Assembly (NCBI GenBank): GCA_030710605.1
Contig: CP092869.1
Span: 12,611,425 to 12,675,424, forward strand
DNA from: Cordylochernes scorpioides
Lineage: Eukaryota > Arthropoda > Arachnida > Pseudoscorpiones > Chernetidae
Direction of reading: 5' to 3'
Length of the DNA: 64,000 nucleotides
Shown: positions 51,910-62,484 of the stretch, piece by piece
How positions within the stretch are numbered: the first letter of the stretch is position 1
Layout of the letters: each line of letters opens with the position of its first letter
Translations under genes and position numbers: made by a program
The notes under the pieces: generated by a model
Seen by the model: the letters and a program-made list of their open reading frames with translations, nothing else
Databases searched by the model: none
Told to the model about the DNA's origin: nothing

Positions 51910-53197
51910 CAAGGTATGTCCCATAAGAGAGTTCCCGGACTGGGTCCATAAAAAAAAGGTAAGATATATATTTTTTTAATATTAAATTTTTTTGAAGTAA
52001 TCCCCCCTTGCTTCAACGCACCAACGCCATCGTTTCTCCCAATTATCGAAACAGTTTTTTATAGGCCTCTTTTGGAATGCTCTTCAATGCCAACAGCGAT
52101 TTTTTTATTATGTCATCCCTGGTGTCAAAATGTCTTCCTTTTAGAACTGCTTTAAGTTTGGGGAACAGAAAAAAAGTCATTTGGTGTGATGTCTGGGGAA
52201 TATGGTGGTTGAGGTAGGATTTGTGTCCCATTTTTCGCCAAAAAACTCGTCACCAAGTGCGCTGTATGGGGGCGGGCATTGTCATGGTGTAGGATCCAGC
52301 AACCATTAGTCCATTTTTTTTTTTGCCTTTTTTTTCGAATCGCTTCTCTTAGACGGCGAAGATTGCCCAAATACATTTCCTTAATAACTGTTTGGCCTGC
52401 AGGAAGATACTCGTGATGAACAATGCCCTGTTATCCAAAAAAGCGACCAGCAACACCTTGTTTCTGGATTTCAATATCCTGGATTTTTTTGGGTCTAGGC
52501 TCATCCTGACCTCTCCACTCGGCAGATTGACGCTTGGTTTCAGGGTCATAGCCATAGACCCATGTCTCGTCGCCTGTGATTATCTTGTCTCTCCATGTTT
52601 CCAACATGTACTCACAGGTTACAAGCCGACACAGTTTTTGCTCATTAGTGAGGAATCTTGGGATGAATTTTGCAGGAGTCTTTTTGAGCTTCAAATCTTC
52701 GGTTACGATCCTTCCAATCGTTGTTTTAGAGGTGCCTGTGTCTTGCTCTAGCTCCAGCAAAGTGGTTAGAGGATTTTCTTTTATCAAATCGGTGATATTT
52801 TTGCACATTTTCATCAGTCATTTGAAATTTTCGGCGTCCTTGACGAGGATCGTCTTCAATGGAAATTCTGCCAGCTTTAAATCTAGAATGCCATTCAAAA
52901 ACAGTTGTTCTCTTTGGAGCGTCATTGGGGAATGCTTTATTAAGCATTTCAAAAGTTTCACACAAAATTCTATGCAAATCCTCTGCTCAATTTTTGTTCC
53001 ACCGTAAAATCGCCGCAGCGCTAGGTTTAACCTTTAAATAAATTAGAATAACCTTTGCGCGCGCGCACGTACCGCCTCGATATTGGTACCACCGTTTCGC
53101 CAGATATTTTTTCTATAATAAACAGTCAAGTTTATTTACATTTTTCATTTATTTATTTTTTATGGACCCAGTCCGGGAACTTATGGGACATACCTTG
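51910..53197 (-). mobile_element. mariner transposon, full length, broken transposase
   Basis: 1288 bp with inverted ends CAAGGTATGTCCCATAAG and CTTATGGGACATACCTTG. On the minus strand the transposase pieces occur in order: CETFEMLNKAFPNDAPKRT, KENPLTTLLELEQDTGTSKT, GDETWVYGYDPE, HHDNARPHTAHLV and PPYSPDI(A/T)PNDFF, in several frames. Frameshifts inactivate it. It corresponds to 9089-9836 in the other arm. Confidence 0.9.
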
Positions 53198-53751
53198 TAT
53201 ATTAGAAAGGCATAATATTATCAAATTTTTATTGAAACAAACGGTTTTCTATTGAAACTGTGTGTTATATTAAAAAAGAACTAGAATTGTTAAACTTTCA
53301 AATGAAGCTGAAAATATCAATTATAAATGAAAATGTTTCTAATGAAGTTCAAAAATCTTTTTTGAAAATTAGAAGAAATGTAGTAATGTGTAAAATGTTG
53401 TTAATAAAATTAAATATGCTGTTATTTAACTGCAACATGCTGGCTCTTAAAAGTGCAAAACCTATATTCAATTCTTCATTTTCTTAAAGTTAATAGCTAT
53501 TTTAAATAACTGTTAATTTTGTTATAAATCTAATTGGTAAGTGCCAAAATTTATTTATTATATCATAGAATTTATTTAAGACATTTTATATACAATAGAA
53601 AAAAAAAACAAAAAACAGAGTAATACCCGAATTTTGTACGTTTAGTTCCTATTTAAAAAGGAGTTAAACCCATTCATTTGTTTATCGTGCTTGGCTTATA
53701 GTTAAAATAATTTAATATTTTATTATAGGATAATTGTATAAAAGTTTTAAA
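53198..53751. promoter_or_regulatory. U2AF upstream region, right arm
   Basis: Inverted match of 8528-9088. Just before the start codon is TTTTATTATAG then GATAATTG, which could be a 3' splice site of an untranslated first exon. The left copy has TTATTGG there, losing the AG. Confidence 0.4.
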
Positions 53752-54975
53752 ATGTCAAGAGATTATCGACGTGACGATCGTTATAGGAGTCGCGATAAAA
53801 GGAGATATGAACGCAGACGTTCTAGAAGCCGTAGTCCAGATTGGACATGCAATATCAAGAAAAGTGATACACAATTTGATATTGCCCCCCCAGGCTACGA
53901 ACATCTTGATGCCATTCAATTCAAGGATATGATGAGTCGTGGTTTGATTGATCCACAGATTTTATTGGCATCCCATGGCCCCGGCAGCATGCCCGGGAAT
54001 ACAGTTGCACGCCAAGCCAGACGATTGTTTGTGGGAAACATACCTTTTGCCTGCAACCCTGATGACATGAAGAACTTTTTTAATGAACAAATTGTTCACT
54101 GTGGATTAAGTAAAACGGAGGGCAATCCTGTCCTAGCTTGCCAGATTAATTTTGATAAAAATTTTGCATTTCTTGAGTTTAGATGTGCTGAAGAAACAAC
54201 ACTTACCATTCGTAATCTTGATGGAGTGCATTATCAAGGGCAAATGCTACGACTCAGGCGTCCACAGGACTATATGCCACCTCCTGGTGAACAAGATCCT
54301 CCTGAAGTAAATGCCTGGAGTAGTCAAGATTCACCAAATAACCTTTACATTGGTGGCATTCCCAATACTTTGACAAAAGAACAAGTCATGGAAATTTTGA
54401 CTCAATTTGGAAAGCTGAAAGCTTTTGATCTTTTGATGGAAAATGCCTATTTGAATCGTGGCTTTGCTTTTGCTGAGTATGAAGATGGGACAGTTACAGA
54501 TTCGGCTATCCAAGCCCTCAATGGATTACTTGTAGGTGACAAAACATTGGCTATCCGTCGTGCAAGAACTGGTGGCAAATATGTTGATGGTAATTTGCTT
54601 CTTCAAGCCCCAGTTTCAGTCCAAGTTCCAGGATTGGACCCAACCAAAGCCTTAGTACAAGTTGCTAAGCCGACTGAAGTGCTCTGTCTTATGAATATCC
54701 TGACTGAGGATGACCTTGCAGACGATGAGGAATACGAAGACATCCACGATGACATCAAAGAACAGTGCGAGCAGTTTGGCCGGGTACGGAGCATGGAGAT
54801 TCCACGGCCAGTACCTGGAGTTGAGGTACCGGGGGCGTTGAAGGTGTACGTGGAGTTTGAAACAGTTGAAGAGTGCCAGAAGGCAGAGCTACAGTTGACA
54901 GGCCGTAAGTTCAACGACCGCATCGTTGTCACCAGTTTCATCGAGCCTGACAAGTACCATAGGAGAGAATTTTAG
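53752..54975 (+). CDS. U2AF2: Splicing factor U2AF large subunit (U2AF50/65), right copy
   Basis: The partner of 7304-8527, with 407 residues from the ATG at 53752 and the same RS start, two RRMs and UHM. It differs at residues 39 (Ser), 62 (Ser), 268 (Ile) and 280 (Gly), plus a few silent changes. Both copies are open and keep the RNP motifs, Trp31 and GRKF, so both could make protein. An AATAAA at 55072-55077 lies about 97 bases after the stop. Four amino-acid changes among only a handful of visible substitutions is more than strong constraint on both copies would predict, or else they are alleles. Confidence 0.95.
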   Translation: MSRDYRRDDRYRSRDKRRYERRRSRSRSPDWTCNIKKSDTQFDIAPPGYEHLDAIQFKDMMSRGLIDPQILLASHGPGSMPGNTVARQARRLFVGNIPFACNPDDMKNFFNEQIVHCGLSKTEGNPVLACQINFDKNFAFLEFRCAEETTLTIRNLDGVHYQGQMLRLRRPQDYMPPPGEQDPPEVNAWSSQDSPNNLYIGGIPNTLTKEQVMEILTQFGKLKAFDLLMENAYLNRGFAFAEYEDGTVTDSAIQALNGLLVGDKTLAIRRARTGGKYVDGNLLLQAPVSVQVPGLDPTKALVQVAKPTEVLCLMNILTEDDLADDEEYEDIHDDIKEQCEQFGRVRSMEIPRPVPGVEVPGALKVYVEFETVEECQKAELQLTGRKFNDRIVVTSFIEPDKYHRREF

Positions 54976-55341
54976 CCAACCTGCCATTGCTCCACATCAC
55001 ACTGTAAATATATTTTAACCCCCATTCTATATATATATATAACTAAATGTCTTCATTTTAAAATTTCCCCCAATAAAGGCAAGTATGATTACAATCACTA
55101 TCTTGTAGATATTTTGTTCAATCATATTTATTTTATTCAAACATTCTTAGAATGTATTCTCCTTACAATGACAGCTATATAGAATGACAGTTTAGAAACA
55201 CAAGGCAATAACACCAATTCCAAATAGTGTGTGATGTTTCAGTAACAGCGTTGTTACCATCATTTTCTTCTTTCTTATCTCCATTCAATCATATTAGGGT
55301 ATCAAGCCTGTAGAGCTTGTTGATGGTTTGACAACCATCAA
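54976..55341. other. U2AF 3' flank, right arm
   Basis: Inverted match of 6950-7303, with the GTTACC repeat piece (55195-55262) and the LINE tail (55263-55340). Confidence 0.65.
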
Positions 55342-55560
55342 TTTTCTGTTGTTTTTGTGTCCAATGAAGAGCCTCAGATGTCTCCATACATCTCAATTAC
55401 AGCAGTCACAATGTCCACTATCTTGGATGTGTAAAGCTGCTGTTCTGGGTCCATGTCAATTTTCTGTTGTTGTTGTGTCCAATGAAGAACCTCAGATGTC
55501 TCCATACATCTCTATCACAGCAGTCGTAATGTCCACTATCTTGGGTGTGTAAAGCTGCTG
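55342..55560 (-). repeat. 118-bp satellite, interrupted block
   Basis: About two units in the orientation opposite to the left arm. The last unit stops at AAGCTGCTG (55552-55560), where a DNA transposon is inserted. Confidence 0.85.
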
Positions 55561-57186
55561 GGGAGACACCGTAGGTTTTGGCCAGATCTGACCTATGACG
55601 TCAAAATGACGCGCTATGTAAACAAAGGTTATGATTGGTTCATTGTTTTTTTTTAACACGATTTATTTATTAATATTTTAAATACCTGTGATTAATTTAT
55701 AGTGTCAATATATTTATAAAGGACTTTTTATTTTAATTATTTTCTATTAGCAATTTTTTAATTACAGTAAAACCCCTCTATAGTGAACCCCAATGGGACA
55801 GAGCTTTTGGTTCACTATAGTCACGGTTCACTATAGCCACGGTTTGGCTATTTTTTTTTACTTTTCAAAATTTTAAGACCGTATAATTAAAGGACAGCCA
55901 TACACACTGGAAGAGGCTGCCTCCTAATAGTGGTCACTTTGTTTTAATTCCCTTAATTGACCAATTTCCTTACATTAATACTGAATAATAATAGAAATCA
56001 TTAGATGATAGGTTCTTCTTATCATTAACATACATGTACCTCTATGTCTAATTTAAAAATTAAAACAAATCCTAGGCAAAGTTTTATTAATTATATATTC
56101 AAAGATATAAAATGATTTTAAAACATCATTATCACATTATATAATACAATGTTTACTTGGAAAAATGGCTCTAATACCTTGTTGCTTCAAAGCATTCTTC
56201 AAGCATTGCACCATTCAAATAAAGTTGTGTTCTTCTTTCATTTCATTTTCCCACATATTCTTCTAGGTCTAGATTTCGTTTTTTTTTTTTAACCTGTCAT
56301 GCAAAACATTGCTGACTTTAAAATCATCATAGTTAATGGCATAAAAATAGTTTTTGTTTCATCACGGGACCATTTATTTGGATTTTATTTTTTAGCCCTA
56401 GAACGTACGATCGCGATCGCGGCAAAAGTTGAGGTTGATTCCTCTTTGTAACAATTTTTAATAGCTTTATATTTTATCTTTTATATATAATAGAAAAGTT
56501 ATATTCTCTTATTTTAATATGTTCTTAACATTTTGCCTGTGTTGTTTCACTTTGAAAAGTTCTGAAAATGGCCTTTTTTTAAAAAAAGAAATAATGTTTT
56601 TGTTTTTAAAATGCCTTTTTTTTCTTCATTTTGGAAGCCATTTGTATTTTTATATTTAAAATTTAATGGATGCAAATATATTCTATTTAATAAAAAGTAT
56701 AATGTGTTAAAATTTATACAACATACAGCGAAAATAAAGTGCAAAATTCAAAACAAACAATGGCGCTAAATTCATTGTTTTGAAATCGCGATCCGCGGGC
56801 TGAAACATGTTCAAAATTTGGTTGTTTTATTTTTTTTTTTAATTACAATTCTAAGTTCGTTATAAGCATAGTATTTTAAATAGATTTTATTATTTTGGGA
56901 CCGAAAATAGGTTCGTTATAGGGGTAGTTCGTTATTCTAAAAATCGCAAAGTTCGTTATAACGATGGTATTTTCAATGGAATGGAATTGGGAATCGGCGT
57001 GGGTTCGTTATAAGGGAAGGTTCGTTATATCCAGGGTTCGTATTAGCGGGGTTTTACTGTATGTTTTAGCGCCAACGTAAACAAAGAAATACTGGCGTAA
57101 TACGTTCCAATGGTGCCAACGGTGATATTTATAAATAGGAATATACAAAAAAAAATAAAAATTATTAATACTATAAATTACATTAG

Positions 57187-57296
57187 CCTAACCTAACCGA
57201 ACCTAACCTTAAACGAACCTAAACCTAACCTGAACGAACCTGAACCTAACCTAACCTTAAACCAACCTAAACCTAACTCAAACTAACCTAAATTAA
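57187..57296 (-). repeat. Degenerate telomere-like repeat (TTAGG type)
   Basis: Runs of CCTAA with variants (CCTAACCTAACCGAACC, CCTAAACCTAACC): the complement of the arthropod telomere unit TTAGG, with degeneration to TTCGG and TTTAGG. It lies inside the transposon at 55561, far from any visible chromosome end. Confidence 0.65.
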
Positions 57297-57325
57297 CTAC
57301 GAAATATTAATTAATAATTAATTAA

Positions 57326-57889
57326 TCTATATATATATAAAATTGAGAGAGAGAGAGAATGTCTGTTTGTCTGTACTCTATAGATTCAAAAACCATACAT
57401 CCAATCGCCGTGAAATTTTGGGATATTATTAGGTATATCACCGGGAAGGTTTTTGAAAAATAATTTCCTGAATATCTTGAATATCCTTAGAGTTATTTGC
57501 AGATTTGTAGATTAAACTCGCAAGCAGCGCCCCCATTGTGACGATGATAACAAATTTTCTTATCACTAAGTTTGTTATCTTAAATATTATTTATCAAAAG
57601 TAAGATTATCTCAGGATGACACGGCAATGTGACACGGGAAAAAATGTTCACTAGATAAAACTATGATTTTCTAATGTAGAAAATTAGGAAAGACAAAATT
57701 CAGGATGACACGGCACACAGGGACCGGGAAAAAATGTTCACTTTATCGAGAGATTCAAATTTACGAGTTTCAAATTATCAAAATATATGTTTTTTTTTTA
57801 ATAAATTTTTAGAGAATTGTTTTAAAAAATGTTCGCTAGACAAACCTTTACTCGGGTAAAACCTCGGGCGAAGCCGGGAACGTCCGTTT
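57326..57889 (+). mobile_element. Helitron, 3' end damaged
   Basis: Starts TCTATATATATATAAAATTG and ends with hairpin CTCGGGCGAAGCCGGG and ACGTCCG. CTAG is replaced by a T-run. Confidence 0.6.
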
Positions 57890-58039
57890 TTTTTTTTACG
57901 TACGTAGTTTTATAATAATTTTAAATATTGGACATCATTGCTCTCAAGGTATTAACATCGTGTGCATTCATGACACACACGTGTTTACAATTGCGCTAAA
58001 TATTAAAAAAAAAAATCTTTTTTAAAATAAAAGGCCATT

Positions 58040-58222
58040 TAGAAAAAAAAAATATATATATATATTGACACTATAAATTAATCGCAGGTATTTAAAATAT
58101 TAATAAATAAATCGTGTTAAAAATAAAAACAATGAGCCAATCATTGTTTTTATTTTTAACACGATTTATTTATTAATATTTTAAATACCTGCGATTAATT
58201 TATAGTGTCAATATATATATAT
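58040..58222. repeat. Palindrome in the transposon's right part
   Basis: Arms of about 75 bp around CAATGAGCCAATCATTG. One arm also matches 55645-55725, so it is a tripled terminal piece of the transposon. Confidence 0.65.
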
Positions 58223-58334
58223 TTTTTTTTTCTAAATGGCCTTCTATTTTTATGAGCCAATCATAACCTTTGATTACATCTCGCGTCATTTTGACGTCAT
58301 AGGTCAGATCTGGCCAAAACCTACGGTGTCACCC

Positions 58335-59333
58335 AAGCTGCTGTTCTGGGTCCATGTCAATTTTTTGTTGTTGTCGTGTCCATTGAAGAGCCTCAGATGT
58401 CTCCATACATCTCTATCACAGCAGTCGCAATGTCCACTATCTTGGGTGTGTAAAGCTGCTGCTCTGGGTCCATGTCAATTTTCTGTTGTTTGTCGTGTCC
58501 AATGAAGAGCCTCAGATGTCTCCATACATCTCTATCACAGCAGTTGCAATGTCCTCTATCTTGGGTGTATAAAGCTGCTGCTCTGGGTCCATGTCAATTT
58601 TCTGTTGTTGTCGTGTCCAATGAAGATCCTCAGATTTCTCCATACATCTCTATCACAGAAGTCACAATGTCCACTATCTTGGGTGTGTAAAGCTGCTGCT
58701 CTGGGTCCATGTCAATTTTCTGTTGTTTGTCGTGTCCAATGAAGAGCCTCAGATGTCTCCATACATCTCTATCACAGCAGTTGCAATGTCCTCTATCTTG
58801 GGTGTGTAAAGCTGCTGTTCTGGGTCCATGTCAATTTTCTGTTGTTGTCGTGTCAAATGAAGAGCCTCAGATGTCTCCATACATCTCTATCACAGCAGTT
58901 GCAATGTCCTCTATCTTGGGTGTGTAAAGCTGCTGCTCTGGGTCCATGTCAATTTTCTGTTGTTATCGTGTCCAATGAAGAGCCTCAGATGTCTCCATAC
59001 ATCTCTATCACAGCAGTTGCAATGTCCTCTATCTTGGGTGTGTAAAGCTGCTGCTCTGGGTCCATGTCAATTTTCTGTTGTTATCGTGTCCAATGAAGAG
59101 CCTCAGATGTCTCCATACATCTCTATCACAGCAGTTGCAATGTCCACTATCTTGGGTGTATAAAGCTGCTGTTCTGGGTCCATGTCAATTTTCTGTTGTT
59201 ATCGTGTCCAATGAAGAACCTCAGATGTCTCCATACATCTCTATCACAGCAGTTGCAATGTCCACTATCTTGGGTGTATAAAGCTGCTGCTCTGGGTCCA
59301 TGTCAATTTTCTGTTGTTGTCGTATCCAATGAA
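58335..59333 (-). repeat. 118-bp satellite, right-arm main block
   Basis: About eight and a half units, 117-119 bp, continuing the block cut at 55560. It ends at the hairpin half at 59335, as the left-arm block does at 5982. Confidence 0.85.
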
Positions 59334-59334
59334 G

Positions 59335-60045
59335 AGCATATATTGGATTGAATAAAAGATTTATTTTCCAATATTTCAGTTGGCTAAACACCAACCTTTA
59401 TCAAGGCATTACATTTTTGTATAACAAATGAAAACATTAAGACGCGAGTGTTTTTTTTTTTTTTCACAAATAAATCAAACTTCTACTTTCCTTACTGCCT
59501 TTAGAAATATTGGGAGGGCTTAGTTCATCAGTGGTTAACCCACCCAGCGGTTTCTCCAATTTAATCTACCAGACCGCTTCATTAGATCTCTAATACTGTA
59601 TTGGATCATTCTGCTTATATATGCTACACTGAAGGGTGGAATCTTAGAAATGGTATTTGAGAGAATAAACTATGGACATAAATTTTTAGGACAGTAGAAT
59701 TACAACAACAGCTTTATTAGGACATTTCCGTCCTGTAAGGAATCGCCATACATCATTTTCATGGAGAAAGGAAAAAAACATAAACAAGGGAGAAAAGGGA
59801 AAATGAAATCAAAGTTTTCAACATAACTATACAAATTAACTATGGAAGGAAATTGTTCTGTAATTTTAGTTCTTAGAGATTACCTTGTTCTCTGACAGTA
59901 GAATTACATATAAATATTTGCATCAAGCAATGCTCTTCCGCAAACAATAAGGACAAGGACGTTTAGGCATAAATTAATACAGAGCAATAACACGCCATCT
60001 ATATATAACAAATGAAAACATTAAGACGCGAGTGTTTCTTATGAT
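59335..60045. mobile_element. Hairpin half and foldback copy with LINE-tail insertion
   Basis: 59335-59432 is half of the 5741-type hairpin. 59433-60045 is a foldback-family copy (GGGAGGGCTTAGTTCATCAG; CATCAAGCAATGCTCTTCC). A 189-bp minus-strand insertion (59705-59893) carries a LINE-like 3' end (CCTAATAAAGCTGTTGT) and is flanked by the 15-bp duplication GACAGTAGAATTACA (59690-59704, 59894-59908). Confidence 0.7.
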
Positions 60046-60205
60046 AGACCATCTAAAGGATAGACACAATGTTAGTCTTGTTTTTAAACTACGGTCTCCT
60101 ATGGTAGACTCATAGTCAAACACTGGTCTGCTATACGTCTGACCTCGAATTTTTCCAAATAATAATACCATATAAAGAGATTGAGTAAAAATATCAAACC
60201 TTCAG

Positions 60206-60655
60206 GGAAAAGTGTCTTTTCAAAAACATTTTTATTATTCTCTAGCTTTCAGGCACGGACGTCCTTCTACCGGAGAAATTCTGATATAATAATTCGCCAA
60301 TAGAACACGAGTTAAATATAATCGTATAATATTTTACATAATTTTATAAACTTCTATAGCTATAAAAATATTTTAAAACATTTTTATTATTCTCTAGCTT
60401 TCAGGCACGGACGTCCTTCTACCGGAGAAATTCTGATATAATAATTCGCCAATAGAACACGAGTTAAATATAATCGGATAATAATTTACATAATTTTATA
60501 AACTTCTATAGCTATAAAAATATTTTATATTAACTATTATTCAAATTAAGACAAAATTATACCAGATTTTCTCCGGTAGAAGGGTGTCCGTGCCTGAAAG
60601 CTAGAAAACAATAAAAATGTTTTTAAGAAGACACTTTTCCCTGGAGGAATGATTA
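60206..60655. repeat. Penelope-type repeat: two tandem units and one inverted
   Basis: A unit of about 152 bp starts at 60222 and 60374 (AACATTTTTATTATTCTCTA; GCACGGACGTCCTTCTACCG). 60545-60655 is an inverted copy reading CTCCGGTAGAAGGGTGTCCG then TGCCTGAAAGCTAG. Direct plus inverted copies of a 'GTAGAAGG ... GAAAGCTAG' motif recall the terminal structure of Penelope elements. Confidence 0.55.
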
Positions 60656-60945
60656 ATTTTACTCAATATAATATCTTAAAAATCAGGTTTTTACATTGAT
60701 TTATATTAGGTCTATATTAGAGCAAGACAATTTCACACGTATTTTATCTATTTTTATCTTTATTAAAGTAAAACATCAATAAGACTTAGAACTAGCAGTC
60801 AACCTAGATACATTTGTTGAACAGGCCTTTCTTCTATTATATTATAAAAATGTTATCAAATAAATATACAATTAATATATATCGGTTACAAATTTCCAAA
60901 AACTTTGTAATATTTTGAATATTTCGCTCTATATAAACAATTTAT

Positions 60946-60958
60946 TTTACATTAAAAT
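60946..60958 (-). terminator. Polyadenylation signal of the U1-C gene
   Basis: The minus strand reads AAAATAAATTG about 55 bases after the U1-C stop. No poly(A) tract follows. Confidence 0.5.
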
Positions 60959-61006
60959 ATCAAAAACAGATCAATATAAACATTCCACTACTAAGCATTC
61001 ATTTTC

Positions 61007-61729
61007 TTAATTGTCCCATCTTCGATGGTGGGATCTAGATTTTGTTTCCTTAGAAGAATTAGCATATGGGTGGTGACGTTGGTGCTTGAAACGTTCTTCA
61101 GAATTAGATGTGGGAGGGGCATTATGGTAACGGGGATGGTGCTGTTGAAATGGGGCTAATGTGGAAGTAGGAGGAGCTAGTGTTGAAGAGGGAGGGGCTA
61201 ATGTGGAAGTGGGAGGAGCTAGTGTTGAAGAGGGAGGAGCTAAATTAGAAGCAGGTACTAAAGGATGAGAAGCGTAGTGATGGGCATATTGTAAATTTGG
61301 AGGAGCTGCAATAGTAGGTGTCATTGTCGAAGTTCCCGGGAAAATAGTGTTGTTTCCTGGTACTGTATAGTTTCCATATGGCATATTTGCCATTGGATTG
61401 ATAACTGCTCCTGGGAATGGTAGAGATGACGAAGGGAAAGTCGAAGCTGGAAACATTGCATTAGGTGGCAGCATCATAGGATTGATCATTCCTGGTAGTG
61501 GAACAGGCAGGTTTTGTCCATTAACCATCATTAATTTCCGATTTCTATTGATCATTTCTGAAGTGGCATTGATCATATTCTGAACGGAATCATTGACAAC
61601 TTCTTTCCAGTAGGCAGTTACGCCATCTCTGTGCCTTTTTCCTTGGTTGTGTGTCCTACGGACAGAAACAGAGTCATGGGTCAAATAAGTATCACAGTAA
61701 TCACAGTAATATTTCTTTGGTTTAGTCAT
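61007..61729 (-). CDS. SNRPC: U1 small nuclear ribonucleoprotein C
   Basis: U1-C stabilises pairing of U1 snRNA with the 5' splice site in the nucleus. The ATG at 61729 (MTKPKKYYCDYCDTYLTHDS) is chosen over the upstream TTG in the same frame because it aligns with known U1-C starts. The matrin-type C2H2 zinc finger uses Cys9, Cys12, His27 and His33. The helix that follows (VTAYWKEVVNDSVQNMINAT) is also family-like. The rest is Pro/Met-rich, as usual, but the total of 240 residues exceeds the human 159. The extra length includes four tandem LAPPSST/LAPPTST heptads and a basic His-rich end. No introns are seen. A duplicated non-coding-looking segment begins about 400 bp upstream on the opposite strand. 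Confidence 0.93.
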   Translation of the reverse strand: MTKPKKYYCDYCDTYLTHDSVSVRRTHNQGKRHRDGVTAYWKEVVNDSVQNMINATSEMINRNRKLMMVNGQNLPVPLPGMINPMMLPPNAMFPASTFPSSSLPFPGAVINPMANMPYGNYTVPGNNTIFPGTSTMTPTIAAPPNLQYAHHYASHPLVPASNLAPPSSTLAPPTSTLAPPSSTLAPPTSTLAPFQQHHPRYHNAPPTSNSEERFKHQRHHPYANSSKETKSRSHHRRWDN

Positions 61730-62129
61730 GGTCAAATACTATTATATCTTTGATATTTTGTGTATATGTTATTTTTATAAATATGTCTTGACGTGATTAA
61801 TATTTGTGAATATATTGTGTTAAATAATTTTGATATGTTAGAGAGAAGATAGAAATAACAAGTGTTTCATTTTATATAATGATAAAAACTTAGATAAAAA
61901 TTTAGAATCTGTTTTGGTTATTTTATTCTGTGACATGGAAATTTTTATTTTATTTTTGTTATGACGACAAGCGCACAGAGCGTCAATTATTCCAGAGAAC
62001 AAATATAATTTTGTATATAATTATAATATAAAATTAATATACTCCTTATATGGAGAGAGAATTGCCAAGACGACACACGACCGCCGCGTCGAGCTATGCC
62101 GTGGCTTGCGCAGCACGAATACACGTCGA
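61730..62129. promoter_or_regulatory. U1-C upstream region
   Basis: AT-rich, without TATA at a convincing distance. The next unit on the other strand starts near 62130, so this may be a shared divergent promoter. Inference only. Confidence 0.25.
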
Positions 62130-62430
62130 GTAGGAATAAGTAACTGCGCTGGCATTTCCCAGTCGTCAGTTGAGCTTCATTTAACAACAGAGACAATTTA
62201 ATACTTCAATCAATCTGCCAAAATGTCTATCTAAGCAGTAAAAGGAAACTTTCTGAAGGTTCCTCGCATTCTACTGAAAAAGCTTTGTCACATCCAGGCA
62301 ATCTAGCCTCGGCCCAATCGTCCTACGTCGCCTGTAGGTCCAACGATCTGCCTTTTCAATGAATGGGTCTAAAATGACAGTCATTCTCAAACCCCATATT
62401 AAACTTTTACCATTAACAAACATTAATAAA
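62130..62430 (+). other. Transcript-like segment with an inverted relative at the right edge
   Basis: 62138-62320 matches the reverse complement of 63835-64000 (GCGCTGGCA.TTCC; CATTCTACTGAAAAAGCTTT; ATCCAGGCAAT). An ATG (ATGTCTATCTAA) is immediately closed; another frame runs YLSSKRKLSEGSSHSTEKAL to a stop at about 62360. AATAAA follows near 62430. The two copies diverge after CCTCGGCCCA. Identity unknown. Confidence 0.35.
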
Positions 62431-62484
62431 GATGAAAAATTTAAGCAAAAATGTTTTTTTTCATAAGGATTTCTCCTTTTTATT

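Larger units (their letters stand above)
55561..58334. mobile_element. 2.8-kb DNA transposon in the satellite, 9-bp target duplication
   Basis: Ends GGGAGACACCGTAGGTTTTG and, inverted, GGGTGACACCGTAGGTTTTG; the inverted arms continue through GGCCAGATCTGACCTATGAC. AAGCTGCTG is duplicated at 55552-55560 and 58335-58343. A 9-bp duplication with long inverted ends suggests a Mutator-like element. No transposase is visible. Inside are a pogo-like MITE (about 55765-57060, ACAGTAAAACCCC ends), telomere-like repeats, a Helitron and a hairpin. It is absent from the left arm. Confidence 0.75.

Noticed and set aside
57187-57296. A true chromosome end
   Set aside because: The CCTAA repeats are short, degenerate, and enclosed by a transposon with target duplications on both sides.
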